In this document: one piece after another, positions 47,537 through 55,930 of the stretch
Layout of the letters: the number at the start of each line of letters is the position of its first letter
How positions within the stretch are numbered: the first letter of the stretch is position 1
Assembly: GCF_963676855.1 (NCBI RefSeq)
Contig: NZ_OY781460.1
Coordinates: 1 to 64,000, forward strand
DNA: 64,000 nt
DNA from: an uncultured Anaeromusa sp.
GTDB lineage: Bacteria > Bacillota > Negativicutes > Anaeromusales > Anaeromusaceae
Reading direction: 5' to 3'
Made by a program: the position numbers and the translations under genes
The notes under the pieces: generated by a model
Seen by the model: only the letters and a program-made list of their open reading frames with translations
What the model was told of the DNA's origin: nothing
Database searches by the model: none

Positions 47537-47676
47537 CATCGGCTCCTTTTTCAGTCGATTAATTACTATGAAAAACGGTTCTCCTGCGCTAACACGCCTC
47601 TTGTTTTCCAGGCTCAAAGTCCCATTCTGCCAAGACTCCAAGTCCCAAAACTCACCATTTTTACGGGGCAAGTGTT

Positions 47677-47705
47677 AATGTAACATTATTTTATTAAAAT
47701 GTAAA
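47677..47705 (-). promoter_or_regulatory. Shared-type chemoreceptor promoter 3
   Basis: Minus strand TTTACA (47705-47700), 17 bases, TACATT (47682-47677) preceded by TG, with an upstream AGAGAATGTT also present at promoter 2. Confidence 0.55.
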
Positions 47706-47783
47706 CATTCTCTACACACTATCATTATGAGTTTTTTTGAGTTTTTTTGTATCTTCCCAAAGAAGAGGTTCTAATTATAAAGG

Positions 47784-47821
47784 ATGGCTACACCCCTCCT
47801 AAATTTAAGGGTTGTAGCCAT
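47784..47821 (-). terminator. Conserved-loop terminator, copy C (after MFS gene)
   Basis: A 9-bp perfect stem (47784-47792 with 47813-47821); inner pairing and loop match copies A and B. T-runs lie on both sides, strongest on the plus strand. Confidence 0.6.
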
Positions 47822-47961
47822 TTTTTATAATTTTTATATATTGAGCATTCATTTTCACAGCTACGCCATTTGCCTACGAGCCAAGTTAGCAAACAAACAT
47901 CGGCTTTGTCCTCGATCACCGCCAGCTCAGTCCCCAATATCGGACTTTAACGTTCCCGCCC

Positions 47962-49302
47962 TTAGAGCTTAATTTGCTTGCCATAGGTCTCTTTAATTAA
48001 TAAAGTTGCCCCTAAGCCAAAAAGCAAAACAATTGCACACATTCCAAATGCATTTTGATACGCTTCCGCCGTATAGATTTTCACACCTAGCTCTACAGTT
48101 CCCTGCCAGAATTGATCCAGCACCCAGCCAAAAGCTGGTTGCAATAAAGCCGCTCCTAGAAAAGGCGCTGAATTTACTATGCCTGCGCTAATACCTGTCA
48201 AATGTGGTTGATTGACTTCTTTGGCACACACAACAGCTACAGATACACCGGATACTCCGATGCCAAAAGAGAAACAAAGTAGCGATAATAGCCATAAAGG
48301 TATTTGCGTTCCTCCTAGCGTCAAGCAGATCAAAGCTGCTAAAAACAAGATAGTCGTCACTACATACGGGCAACGCCGTCGCCCAAAACGATCTGAAAAA
48401 TAGCCCACAAGAGGAGCTCCGACCATGTTCCCCAGAAACATGAGCAGCACTTGATTCGCTGCTTCCACACGAGACATATGCAAAACTTGCATAAAATACG
48501 GTACTGCCCATATCCCACTAATCGCCATGTATACGCCAAATACGGCAACTGATGCTAAAAAGGGTGTCCACGTATGCCGATTGCGCAATACGGTAACCAG
48601 CCCTACCATCAAGTTGTTTTTCGCTGGAGAAACAGGACTAACCATAGAGCCGCCAAATTCTTGTGTTGCAACTTCCGCCATTGAAGGAAGGCCCTCTTCC
48701 TTGGGGTGGTTGCGAATAACAACCCAGCACAAGCTTGCCATAAGTAATGAATATACGGCGACCAAAAAAAATGCAGACCGCCAGCCAGCCGATTCGACCA
48801 ATACCGCCAAGGGTGTAGCCGACAATAACGAGCCTCCATTCCCCACAAGAGTCAGCAGGCCTAACATCGTCGCAAATTCCCTCATCCGAAACCACTCTGC
48901 TTGCAGCTTGACTACATTGACGTACACCACACTCACGCCTAGGCTTGCTAAAAAGCGACCTATATAAAGGCTGTTCAAACTTTCCGACCAGCCGATAATT
49001 GCTGCCCCAAACGCTGCGACTACGATAGATGTACTGATAACTAAACGTGGTCCGTAACGATCTGCTAGAATGCCAGATGGAATCTGCATCGCTGCATAGG
49101 TATAAAAATAAATGGAAGACAGTATGCCTAATTCAGAAGCTTGAGCAATAGAAAAATCGCGCATCAGGCTATCGGCAACAACCCCAGTCACCGTTCTATG
49201 AAAATACGCTGCTAAAAAGGTTACTGCTGCGCATAGCCAAATCCATTTTCGTTTTTTCTCTAACTGTTTTACCCGTTCTAACCAGTTATTATCTTTACTC
49301 AC
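47962..49302 (-). CDS. Major facilitator superfamily transporter
   Basis: 446 residues with 12 predicted membrane segments. The motif ILADRYGPRLV between TM2 and TM3 and the second-half repeat YFSDRFGRRRCP are standard MFS signatures; the organisation resembles the anion/sugar-phosphate or hexuronate group. Substrate unknown. GTG at 49300-49302, six bases behind AAGGTG, is preferred over the GTG three codons upstream, which overlaps that site. It is monocistronic, placed between the RidA operon and the second PocR receptor. Confidence 0.88.
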   Translation of the reverse strand: MSKDNNWLERVKQLEKKRKWIWLCAAVTFLAAYFHRTVTGVVADSLMRDFSIAQASELGILSSIYFYTYAAMQIPSGILADRYGPRLVISTSIVVAAFGAAIIGWSESLNSLYIGRFLASLGVSVVYVNVVKLQAEWFRMREFATMLGLLTLVGNGGSLLSATPLAVLVESAGWRSAFFLVAVYSLLMASLCWVVIRNHPKEEGLPSMAEVATQEFGGSMVSPVSPAKNNLMVGLVTVLRNRHTWTPFLASVAVFGVYMAISGIWAVPYFMQVLHMSRVEAANQVLLMFLGNMVGAPLVGYFSDRFGRRRCPYVVTTILFLAALICLTLGGTQIPLWLLSLLCFSFGIGVSGVSVAVVCAKEVNQPHLTGISAGIVNSAPFLGAALLQPAFGWVLDQFWQGTVELGVKIYTAEAYQNAFGMCAIVLLFGLGATLLIKETYGKQIKL

Positions 49303-49369
49303 TATTTTCACCTTGCATTCTCCAATGATATTCTTGCCAACCTAGCTACTTCTACCTAAGTTTAGTAGA

Positions 49370-49546
49370 ATGATATCGCTGGCTGCCTTTCACAATGGCG
49401 CTGTCCCAAAAGATGCGTTAAGAGGAACAACTTATGTTGATTATATCACCAGCGGAAAAGAAAAAGTGACGAAAGAAATGGATCGAATAGTAGTGATGAA
49501 ACTAGAGATTGAGCACATTCTGGGAAAAAGCAGAAGTCCCCACTAA
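49370..49546 (+). other. 58-codon open frame, possible gene remnant
   Basis: An ATG at 49370 opens a frame beginning MISLAAFHNGAVPKDALRGT and ending GKSRSPH before TAA at 49544-49546. Composition looks protein-like (charged amphipathic helix in the middle) but there is no good ribosome site and I do not recognise the family. It may be the C-terminal scrap of a lost gene; it runs opposite to its neighbours. Confidence 0.3.
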
Positions 49547-49591
49547 AAAAGATGCTATCCTCCGCATGATTCGCAAAGGATAGCATCTTTT
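49547..49591 (-). terminator. Terminator of the GntR-DcuC-lyase-RidA operon
   Basis: A perfect 14-bp stem (49547-49560 with 49578-49591), 7 bases beyond the ridA stop on the minus strand. Confidence 0.8.
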
Positions 49592-49597
49592 AGTTAG

Positions 49598-49978
49598 TTA
49601 TCTGGATACTGCTGTTACTTCAATTTCAACAAGAGCGTCTTTCGGAAGCCGCGCAACCTCTACACACACACGAGCTGGAAACTTTTCTGTAAAAAACTCT
49701 CCATACACTTCATTCATAGCAGCAAAGTCTTCCATGTCCTTTAGAAAAACTCCAGTACGAACAACATCGGAAAACGCTAGTTTGTCTGCCGCCAAAATTG
49801 CTTGCAAATTCTCCAGCGACTGTCTTGTCTGCTCCTTGACGCCGCCCTCGGGAAACGCTCCTGTTTCCGGGTTAATCGGCAATTGCCCTGAAATAAAAAC
49901 AAATCCATTGGCTTTTACGGCTTGTGAATACGGGCCGATCGCGCCTGGCGCTTTTTTCGTATTGATAATTTCCTTCAT
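49598..49978 (-). CDS. ridA: RidA family reactive-enamine deaminase
   Basis: 126 residues, standard length. The family residues Tyr17 (GPYSQAV), Arg103 (PARVCVEVARLP) and Glu in LVEIE are all present, the set expected for enamine/imine hydrolysis. RidA removes 2-aminoacrylate, the reactive product of PLP enzymes that eliminate from cysteine- or serine-like substrates. Its place 20 bases behind a MalY/PatB-type beta-lyase gene makes a direct partnership likely. Last gene of the operon. Confidence 0.95.
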   Translation of the reverse strand: MKEIINTKKAPGAIGPYSQAVKANGFVFISGQLPINPETGAFPEGGVKEQTRQSLENLQAILAADKLAFSDVVRTGVFLKDMEDFAAMNEVYGEFFTEKFPARVCVEVARLPKDALVEIEVTAVSR

Positions 49979-49998
49979 AAAAAATTACACCTTCTCTT

Positions 49999-51162
49999 TT
50001 ATAGTTGGTTGACTGCTTTTTCGATTCGTTCCAGCGCTTCTACCAATCTAGAGCGCGGGCAGGCAATATTCATCCGCATAAATCCAGCCCCGCCAGGCCC
50101 AAAGGTAGAACCTTCATTCATTGCAACCTTTGCTTTTTGCAGGAAGAATTGCTGCAATTCTTTTGGCTCCAAGTTTAACGCTTTGCAATTAAGCCACATT
50201 AGATACGTTGCCTGCGGATTTCCCATTTTAATTTTGGGTACTCTGGTCTCCAAAAATTCTTTCAGATACTTCCGATTGCCTTCCAGATACTCCAACAACT
50301 GATCCGCATAATAATCACAATCGTTATAGCTCACTTCGATGGGAAGCGTTCCAAAAATAGTACGTCCATACGCTTTAAGGCTTTCCAAGGGAGCATAAAA
50401 CAAGTCATGATTGTTCCGGTTGGGAATGATGACTGCGCCCGTACGTACGCCTGCAATATTAAAGGTCTTACTTGGATTCACGCAAACAACGCAGTTATCC
50501 GCTGCTGCTTGAGACAGGCTGCCATACGGGATATGTTTATTCCCGCTATAGACGATATCAGAGTGAATTTCATCGGAAACAACAAATACATTGTACTTCA
50601 AGCAAAGCTCGGACATCTTCGTCAGCTCTTCTCTGGTAAAGCACTTGCCCGTCGGGTTGTGTGGGCTGCACAAAAGGAACATCGTAGTTTTCCTCTTTTT
50701 GAGCAGTTCTTCTAAATTTTCAAAATCCACATCATAGCTTCCATCTTCCCGCAGGATCAACGGATTGCCAAGAATATGCCTCCCATTATCCGGGATGATC
50801 GCATGAAAAGGATGATATGCAGGCATCTGAATAACAACATTATCACCCGGATTCGTGAAAGCATACATAGCATATACAATGGCCGGAATTACCGCAGGCG
50901 TATATTCTACCCATTCGGTTTGAACATCCCAGCCAAAGCGTTTCTTCTGCCAGTTTACGATAGATTTTTCAAAAGTATCCAGGTTAGTAGGATACCCGAA
51001 AATACCATGTTCGGCACGTTTTACCATCGCATCAATAACAGGCTGCGGGCATTTAAAATCTGTGTCAGCAATCCACATAGGAATTACATCATTGGCATAG
51101 GTATTCCATTTTTTACATTCGGTGCCTCTGCGTTCAATGAGTTCATCAAAATTATGCTGCAT
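49999..51162 (-). CDS. MalY/PatB family PLP-dependent C-S beta-lyase
   Basis: 387 residues of the fold-type I aminotransferase family. PLP contacts are Lys232 (NPSKTFNIAG), Asp197 (VVSDEIHSD), Asn169 (CSPHNPTG) and the C-terminal Arg near FMRMNIACPR. The N-terminal MWIADTDFKCPQPVIDA marks the MalY/PatB branch, which cleaves cystathionine, cystine or S-conjugates to pyruvate, ammonia and a thiol via aminoacrylate. Cysteine-type elimination fits the adjacent ridA. The true substrate may be defined by the DcuC-family carrier two genes upstream. Confidence 0.92.
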   Translation of the reverse strand: MQHNFDELIERRGTECKKWNTYANDVIPMWIADTDFKCPQPVIDAMVKRAEHGIFGYPTNLDTFEKSIVNWQKKRFGWDVQTEWVEYTPAVIPAIVYAMYAFTNPGDNVVIQMPAYHPFHAIIPDNGRHILGNPLILREDGSYDVDFENLEELLKKRKTTMFLLCSPHNPTGKCFTREELTKMSELCLKYNVFVVSDEIHSDIVYSGNKHIPYGSLSQAAADNCVVCVNPSKTFNIAGVRTGAVIIPNRNNHDLFYAPLESLKAYGRTIFGTLPIEVSYNDCDYYADQLLEYLEGNRKYLKEFLETRVPKIKMGNPQATYLMWLNCKALNLEPKELQQFFLQKAKVAMNEGSTFGPGGAGFMRMNIACPRSRLVEALERIEKAVNQL

Positions 51163-51198
51163 AAAATCATCTCCTTTTCGTCTACCGCTATATCAATT

Positions 51199-51792
51199 TT
51201 ATACTTCGTTTTCTATAGCAATCCCTAGTTTCTTTCTCCAATACCGCGAATATACCGCGCCTAAGGGATTGTGCGCTAAAACCCGATCCTTGGCAACCAA
51301 GCACGTTACCGGCACGGTAGCAGCGCTATTAAACAAAGAGTCATGCCCCACACACAGGCCCACACTCACGCAAAATTCTACTTCGTTAGCGGCTAACTCC
51401 TTTGCTTGCATAACCGGGTTGCACATGGTCTCTCTAGCGCCTGCTTTAATTTGTTCTAAACCAAGGTTTTCTTTTGCAACTCCGCAGACTTTACAGCAAA
51501 CCGAGTAGACTTCAAAGGATTTTGAAAAGAATTCTTCTATCACCTTGGCTTCCTTGTTTAAGCCGATGCAGAACGCCATGCCTATTTTTTTATACCCCAT
51601 GATCTTGCAAAACTCTGCGGTCTCTTCTAAACGCGTCAAATTATTATAGAAGCGTCCTTCGGTACAGGCTGCCGCCTTCATGATTTCCAAGCGCTCGCCT
51701 GTATAGGCTTCTTTTACTTCCTCCACCGTACGTTTCGTACAATTCTGCCCTTCCAAATAGCATTTTTTGTGAGTACATTTTGCACATTTCAC
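51199..51792 (-). CDS. DUF1847 cysteine-rich protein
   Basis: 197 residues. The N-terminus MKCAKCTHKKCYLEGQNC looks like a metal or Fe-S binding knot, and further cysteines follow (CCKVCGV, MCNPVMQA, FCVSVGLCVGHD). This pattern is that of DUF1847. No activity is established to my knowledge. It sits between the carrier and the lyase (14 and 36 bases), so a role in the same pathway, for example redox or sulfur handling, is plausible but unproven. Confidence 0.85.
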   Translation of the reverse strand: MKCAKCTHKKCYLEGQNCTKRTVEEVKEAYTGERLEIMKAAACTEGRFYNNLTRLEETAEFCKIMGYKKIGMAFCIGLNKEAKVIEEFFSKSFEVYSVCCKVCGVAKENLGLEQIKAGARETMCNPVMQAKELAANEVEFCVSVGLCVGHDSLFNSAATVPVTCLVAKDRVLAHNPLGAVYSRYWRKKLGIAIENEV

Positions 51793-51806
51793 TTAAAATC
51801 GCTCCT

Positions 51807-53165
51807 TTACGCATGAATAAAAATAAATACTATATTTACAATGGCCGCTACAGCCATTGGTATAGCCGTCCGCTTGACGACCTGTACCGGAGATACGCCT
51901 GCAACACCGGCAATCGCTACAATCGCTGCGGTGATAGGAGATACTACGCGTCCAAAACTAGTCATAATCTGCATCGGCAAAACCAATGTAATTACATCAA
52001 TATGCAAGGATGACGCAATCTTTGGAGCCAACGCTGCAAAAGAAAAGAATGCTGCATTGCCTGAACCCATTAAGAAAGCACACCCTGCAATGACAAGACA
52101 GAAGAAGATAATCAGCAGCTCGATTCCCAAGCCCAAGTTTTGAGCGCCGTTTGTCATAAAGTCGACCGCGCCAATTTTGGTCAAACCGGCTGCAAAAACT
52201 TCACCTGCTACGATTAAGCTTACTACCGTTGCAAAGCTTTGCCCCATGCCATCATATAAATTTTGCAAGCTTTTCAACACAGTACGATATTCTTTGGTCC
52301 GTATATACTCAAAAACCATACTGATAAAGGTACTCAAAAACATGGCCGTAACCACATCCATCTTCACTTTACTATGAAAAAGAGGGCTAAATCCGAGGAT
52401 CAGCACCATTGGAATAATGGGCAATACCGCATAGATAAGAGGAGGACGATTTTCTTCTGCTCCAGACTCTTCCACAAACTCTTCTTGCCCGGAAAAGCCT
52501 TCCTTCTTATCCCACCACTTCTGTACAAAGAAATGCGTAACTCCCAAAATCAACGTCGTTGTAATAAAAATAGGCAACTGATAATCTACAAAGTAAACCG
52601 CAGGCTCCATTTTGCATACATTGGCAGCTAAAATCGCATTCCCTGAGCCAGGACCGACATCCATGTATTGCGCACAGCCAATGACCCCTAATGCCGATAG
52701 TTTGCTGACCCCTGCCCGGATAAGGATTGGATACAGCATCACCATCAGCAACAGCCCTAGACCAGCATGGCTTGGGATGAAGAGAACCAAAAACTGACTG
52801 ATAAAGAAACTAAAGACCAAAAGAACATATGGCGATTTGATATATTTGATCGGCGTCGAGACCAATGCAAACAACGACTTGCTGGCGCCTATATATTCCA
52901 TATATTTTGCAAAACCGGCAATCGACATAATCATAAGCCCTAAACCAGCTACCCGAGAACTCAGTAAAACGCTGATGGTATTAAACACGTCAAGAAAGGC
53001 AGACCCGGAAGATTGCTTGCCTTCTAACAACGGACCATGACCCAAAACACACGCGAAAACCAACAGCACCATTCCCGCAATCAACAAGACCGCTTGCGGA
53101 TAAAACTTTTTCAAAATCATAAAGATAACCCATGCAACTACTAATAATGTAATTACAATTTCCAT
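51807..53165 (-). CDS. DcuC-family C4-dicarboxylate-type transporter
   Basis: 452 residues with about 12 membrane segments and the DcuC-family central stretch FIPSHAGLGLLLMVMLYPILIRAG. Another conserved region is MGSGNAAFFSFAALAP. Family members take up or exchange C4-dicarboxylates under anaerobic conditions; in this context an amino-acid-like substrate for the lyase is also possible. It lies 35 bases behind the GntR gene and 14 ahead of DUF1847, clearly in one transcript. Confidence 0.9.
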   Translation of the reverse strand: MEIVITLLVVAWVIFMILKKFYPQAVLLIAGMVLLVFACVLGHGPLLEGKQSSGSAFLDVFNTISVLLSSRVAGLGLMIMSIAGFAKYMEYIGASKSLFALVSTPIKYIKSPYVLLVFSFFISQFLVLFIPSHAGLGLLLMVMLYPILIRAGVSKLSALGVIGCAQYMDVGPGSGNAILAANVCKMEPAVYFVDYQLPIFITTTLILGVTHFFVQKWWDKKEGFSGQEEFVEESGAEENRPPLIYAVLPIIPMVLILGFSPLFHSKVKMDVVTAMFLSTFISMVFEYIRTKEYRTVLKSLQNLYDGMGQSFATVVSLIVAGEVFAAGLTKIGAVDFMTNGAQNLGLGIELLIIFFCLVIAGCAFLMGSGNAAFFSFAALAPKIASSLHIDVITLVLPMQIMTSFGRVVSPITAAIVAIAGVAGVSPVQVVKRTAIPMAVAAIVNIVFIFIHA

Positions 53166-53200
53166 ACCCTATCCCCCTACCTGCACTGCATTATTCTCAA

Positions 53201-53926
53201 TTACGTAGCTTTACCACTCTGCTTCTTCTCACTGCCCACTAAGTGACTTGCTTCTTGAAGATGTTCCATCATCAACTCCCCTGCACGATCTGCATTCTGA
53301 TTTCGAATTTCCGTTAACAGCTGTTTGTGAAATTCCAAGGCAACATGGCCATGACCCTGGATGCTCAAAGACTTTTTCCTGGAAAGCTTTAATATGCTAG
53401 AAAGGTTCTCATGCATTCTGTACAAAACGCGATTATGAGACGCTTTCGTAATAGCCAGATGAAAACGATAAGAAGAAATGGACGCATCGCGATTCAGCAG
53501 CAGATCCCGTTCCATATCTAATACCGCTTCCAGCATCTCCTCCAAATCTTCTTCCGTCCGTCTTACTGCTGCTAATTGCGCTGCTTTCACTTCTATAACG
53601 ACCCGCGCTTCAAACAACTCCTGTAAAAGATCGTTTTCATCTTCTTGCACGGCAAAGGCAACATTGCCCAGCAAATCTTCGGCCTGCAGCTTCTGAATAT
53701 ACACGCCGTCGCCGCGAACACTTTTCAAAATCCCTAAAAACTCTAGCGTTTTCAATGCCTCGCGGACGGGAACCCGGCTCACTCCGTACATTTCCGCTAG
53801 CTCCCTTTCAGATGGCAGCTTTTCTCCGGGCTTCAGCTTGCCTTCCAGCACTAACGTACGAATATTTTCAACCACCTGATGGTATAGGCTATTTCCCTCA
53901 TTGATTTTATTTAGGCTTTTGAACAT
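53201..53926 (-). CDS. GntR-family (FadR subfamily, FCD) regulator
   Basis: 241 residues: a winged helix (about 10-75, KLPSERELAEMYGVSRVPVREALKTLE) and an FCD ligand domain (about 95-220) whose acidic and histidine residues (FHLAITKASHN) usually hold a metal and a carboxylate ligand. AAAAGGAGGGG precedes the ATG. A perfect palindrome sits directly upstream at the predicted transcription start, so autorepression is likely. It heads the DcuC-DUF1847-lyase-RidA operon. Confidence 0.93.
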   Translation of the reverse strand: MFKSLNKINEGNSLYHQVVENIRTLVLEGKLKPGEKLPSERELAEMYGVSRVPVREALKTLEFLGILKSVRGDGVYIQKLQAEDLLGNVAFAVQEDENDLLQELFEARVVIEVKAAQLAAVRRTEEDLEEMLEAVLDMERDLLLNRDASISSYRFHLAITKASHNRVLYRMHENLSSILKLSRKKSLSIQGHGHVALEFHKQLLTEIRNQNADRAGELMMEHLQEASHLVGSEKKQSGKAT

Positions 53927-53941
53927 GCTTGCCCCTCCTTT

Positions 53942-53960
53942 TGGTATACTGGTATACCAG
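53942..53960 (-). promoter_or_regulatory. Palindromic GntR operator
   Basis: TGGTATAC-TG-GTATACCA (53942-53959) is a perfect palindrome and includes a second, 12-bp palindrome CTGGTATACCAG (53949-53960). The TGGT...ACCA ends match FadR-type sites. It lies just downstream of the -10 box. Confidence 0.75.
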
Positions 53961-53967
53961 CGCTTAA

Positions 53968-53997
53968 AATATAAAAAAACCCGAACATAAATTGCAA
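53968..53997 (-). promoter_or_regulatory. Promoter of the GntR-RidA operon
   Basis: Minus strand TTGCAA (53997-53992), 18 bases, TATATT (53973-53968). The operator covers the expected start of transcription. Confidence 0.6.
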
Positions 53998-54138
53998 TTT
54001 ATCTCCAGGTCATCATCGACTGCACTATGAATTTGTAGAACTTTTCAAAAACTATGCTTTTATAATACGGTACATTAATTTGCATGTCAAGTACCTAAAA
54101 ATGAAATTCTTTTTCTGATATTCCTTACCGTTTTTAAT

Positions 54139-54185
54139 AAAAAGAACTCCAGCCAAATCTCCAAGGCCTGACTGGAATTCTTTTT
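54139..54185 (-). terminator. Probable terminator after the 4Fe-4S protein gene
   Basis: A 14-bp stem with one mismatch (54139-54152 with 54172-54185) and A/T-rich flanks. Confidence 0.55.
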
Positions 54186-54207
54186 CATACACTCGTTACT
54201 TATGCCG

Positions 54208-55005
54208 TCATTTCCCTGGTATCTTTGCCTCACAAGGTACTCCCGCTTGACATTTTGCACAGCCATATCGGGGACTATATTTTTCTTTTTCCATCCCGAT
54301 ATGAAGTCTGCACATTTGATTATCTTTTCCGTTTTTATCGATCGCTTGAGGCGGACATCTTCTAGCGCACGCCATACACTTTGAGCAATACTCGTAAATA
54401 TCGCTATACTCCCGTTGTGTCGGCTCTAACGAAAAATCAACGATCACACTGCCGAATCGCCCCGCCGAGCCTCGTTTAGTAATGAGAGCTCGACTAAGGC
54501 TAAACGTGCCAAGCCCTGCGATAAAAGCGACATGCCGCTCCGACCAATTACTACGCAGGTCCACCACTTCATACCGTTGGTCTTGAATCGGAGCAATGGC
54601 CCTGCCTCCGTTTTTTTCAACCATATCCACAATAAATGAACGCAGAGCCTCGTTAAGTATTTCTCCTTCCCAACGTCCATAAAGCCATTCCGTCGCGGTA
54701 ACTTCAGCAATTCGATTCGCACTGCGAATTCGCTCTGTATACGGAAGAAAGTAAGAAATGACCGATTTAGCTTCTGGCATCCATTCATCCGGAGACTTAT
54801 GCTGTGGTCCGACGGAAACAGGATTTTTAAGAGCAACCCACAATGGATCGGCTGCGCTGGCAACACCAATCAACGGCGTCTCCCAGATTTTCATTCTGGA
54901 AAAAGACGTTGGCGTTGTTGAAATCGTTTCCAGTTTTCCGACGAAGTTTTTAGGATTTGTTAAAACAAACTCATCGATTTGATTCTGTATATCTCGTAAA
55001 ATCAT
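54208..55005 (-). CDS. 4Fe-4S protein related to epoxyqueuosine reductase (QueG-like C-terminus)
   Basis: 265 residues. A C-terminal ferredoxin motif CSKCMACARRCP (C-x2-C-x2-C-x3-C) and a second cysteine set (CRLHIG, CAKCQAGVPC) indicate two [4Fe-4S] clusters. The middle part (FIAGLGTFSLSRALITKRGSAGR) resembles QueG and related reductases. The protein is shorter than QueG and lacks its full N-terminal cobalamin domain, so a different reductase role is likely. The esterase gene lies 41 bases upstream on the same strand; no shared function is evident. Confidence 0.75.
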   Translation of the reverse strand: MILRDIQNQIDEFVLTNPKNFVGKLETISTTPTSFSRMKIWETPLIGVASAADPLWVALKNPVSVGPQHKSPDEWMPEAKSVISYFLPYTERIRSANRIAEVTATEWLYGRWEGEILNEALRSFIVDMVEKNGGRAIAPIQDQRYEVVDLRSNWSERHVAFIAGLGTFSLSRALITKRGSAGRFGSVIVDFSLEPTQREYSDIYEYCSKCMACARRCPPQAIDKNGKDNQMCRLHIGMEKEKYSPRYGCAKCQAGVPCEAKIPGK

Positions 55006-55046
55006 GGTTTCACTCTTTCTCTTTTCAATCTACCTACCTCGATTTT

Positions 55047-55862
55047 TTATCTATATTGTCGCTGATTACTAAGGAACCAATGGTATAATTCTTCATTCTT
55101 ATACACTCCGGCAATGAGATGTCCCTCATTAGGCAAAATCGTAAAACGAGGTGTTCCTCCCTGCTTACGCAATGCGTCAACCATTGCTTCGTCCTTTTTC
55201 AATGGCGCTATCGTATCTTTTTCCCCATGAAACGCCCATATTGGCATAGAAATCATTTGCTTATTCCAATTAGTAGGGATTGCTGGAGTGGCAGCTGCCA
55301 GAGGGGCTATCGCTGCAAAATACTCCGGATGCTTGGAAGCCAAATACCATGTACCTCTGCCTCCAAGACTCGTTCCGGTTAAGTACACTCGATCCGGGTC
55401 GATACGATATTTTTTCAAAACATCATCAAGCAGCGCAGCCAAATTATCCAGCTTATCTGCCCAATCTTCATTGGCGGGACATTGAGGAGCCAAAACCACA
55501 AACGGGAAATCGTTTCTTTGTTCTGCAACCCAGGTTGGCCCATATTCTTTTACTAGCTCTAAATTATCTCCACGAAGCGAGCTGCCATGTAAAAATAAAA
55601 TCAGTGGCCAGTTGGTTGTTGTTTGGGTGTATCGCGCGGGGAATATAAGCAGATACTGCATCTTCTGATTATTGCATGTAAAAACGCCTTTTCTTTCTAC
55701 AAACCGCTCTGACGGTTCAATCATTTCAAAGGCACTGGTTGAATGTGTCGGCACGGTCTCTCCCTGGGTAATCCTTTGTTCGTCTCCCTGAAAAAGATTA
55801 AAGATAAAATAGCTTGCTATTAAACTGACTAGAAAAACAATGACACCTATACTTTTCTTCAA
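55047..55862 (-). CDS. Exported alpha/beta-hydrolase (esterase, PHB-depolymerase/dienelactone-like)
   Basis: 271 residues. An N-terminal hydrophobic segment (about 4-24) suggests export or membrane anchoring. The catalytic triad is visible: Ser165 in LTGTSLGGRGT, Asp216 in HGEKD and His248 in NEGHL; LFLHGSSLRGDN forms the oxyanion region. Substrate unknown; relatives act on short esters or polyesters. TTG start behind GAAGG. It probably shares a transcript with the 4Fe-4S gene downstream. Confidence 0.85.
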   Translation of the reverse strand: MKKSIGVIVFLVSLIASYFIFNLFQGDEQRITQGETVPTHSTSAFEMIEPSERFVERKGVFTCNNQKMQYLLIFPARYTQTTTNWPLILFLHGSSLRGDNLELVKEYGPTWVAEQRNDFPFVVLAPQCPANEDWADKLDNLAALLDDVLKKYRIDPDRVYLTGTSLGGRGTWYLASKHPEYFAAIAPLAAATPAIPTNWNKQMISMPIWAFHGEKDTIAPLKKDEAMVDALRKQGGTPRFTILPNEGHLIAGVYKNEELYHWFLSNQRQYR

Positions 55863-55930
55863 AGTAATATCGCCTTCCCTATAGCAACTGAATACAACTA
55901 CTTACACTTGTCTGGACGTTGTTTTTCCCC

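Larger units (their letters stand above)
47537..47961. other. Leader of PocR receptor 2 and MFS 3' region
   Basis: 425 bases. The receptor leader holds two tandem copies of a GGGACTT-GAG--TGG motif (47608-47624 and 47630-47646, minus strand), also found at 45778-45794 and, shortened, at 47922-47937. The conserved-loop terminator C lies at 47784-47821. No gene is supported. Confidence 0.5.

Noticed and set aside
47784-47972. 62-codon plus-strand frame behind the MFS gene
   Set aside because: It starts in a terminator stem, overlaps the MFS 3' end and lacks a ribosome site.
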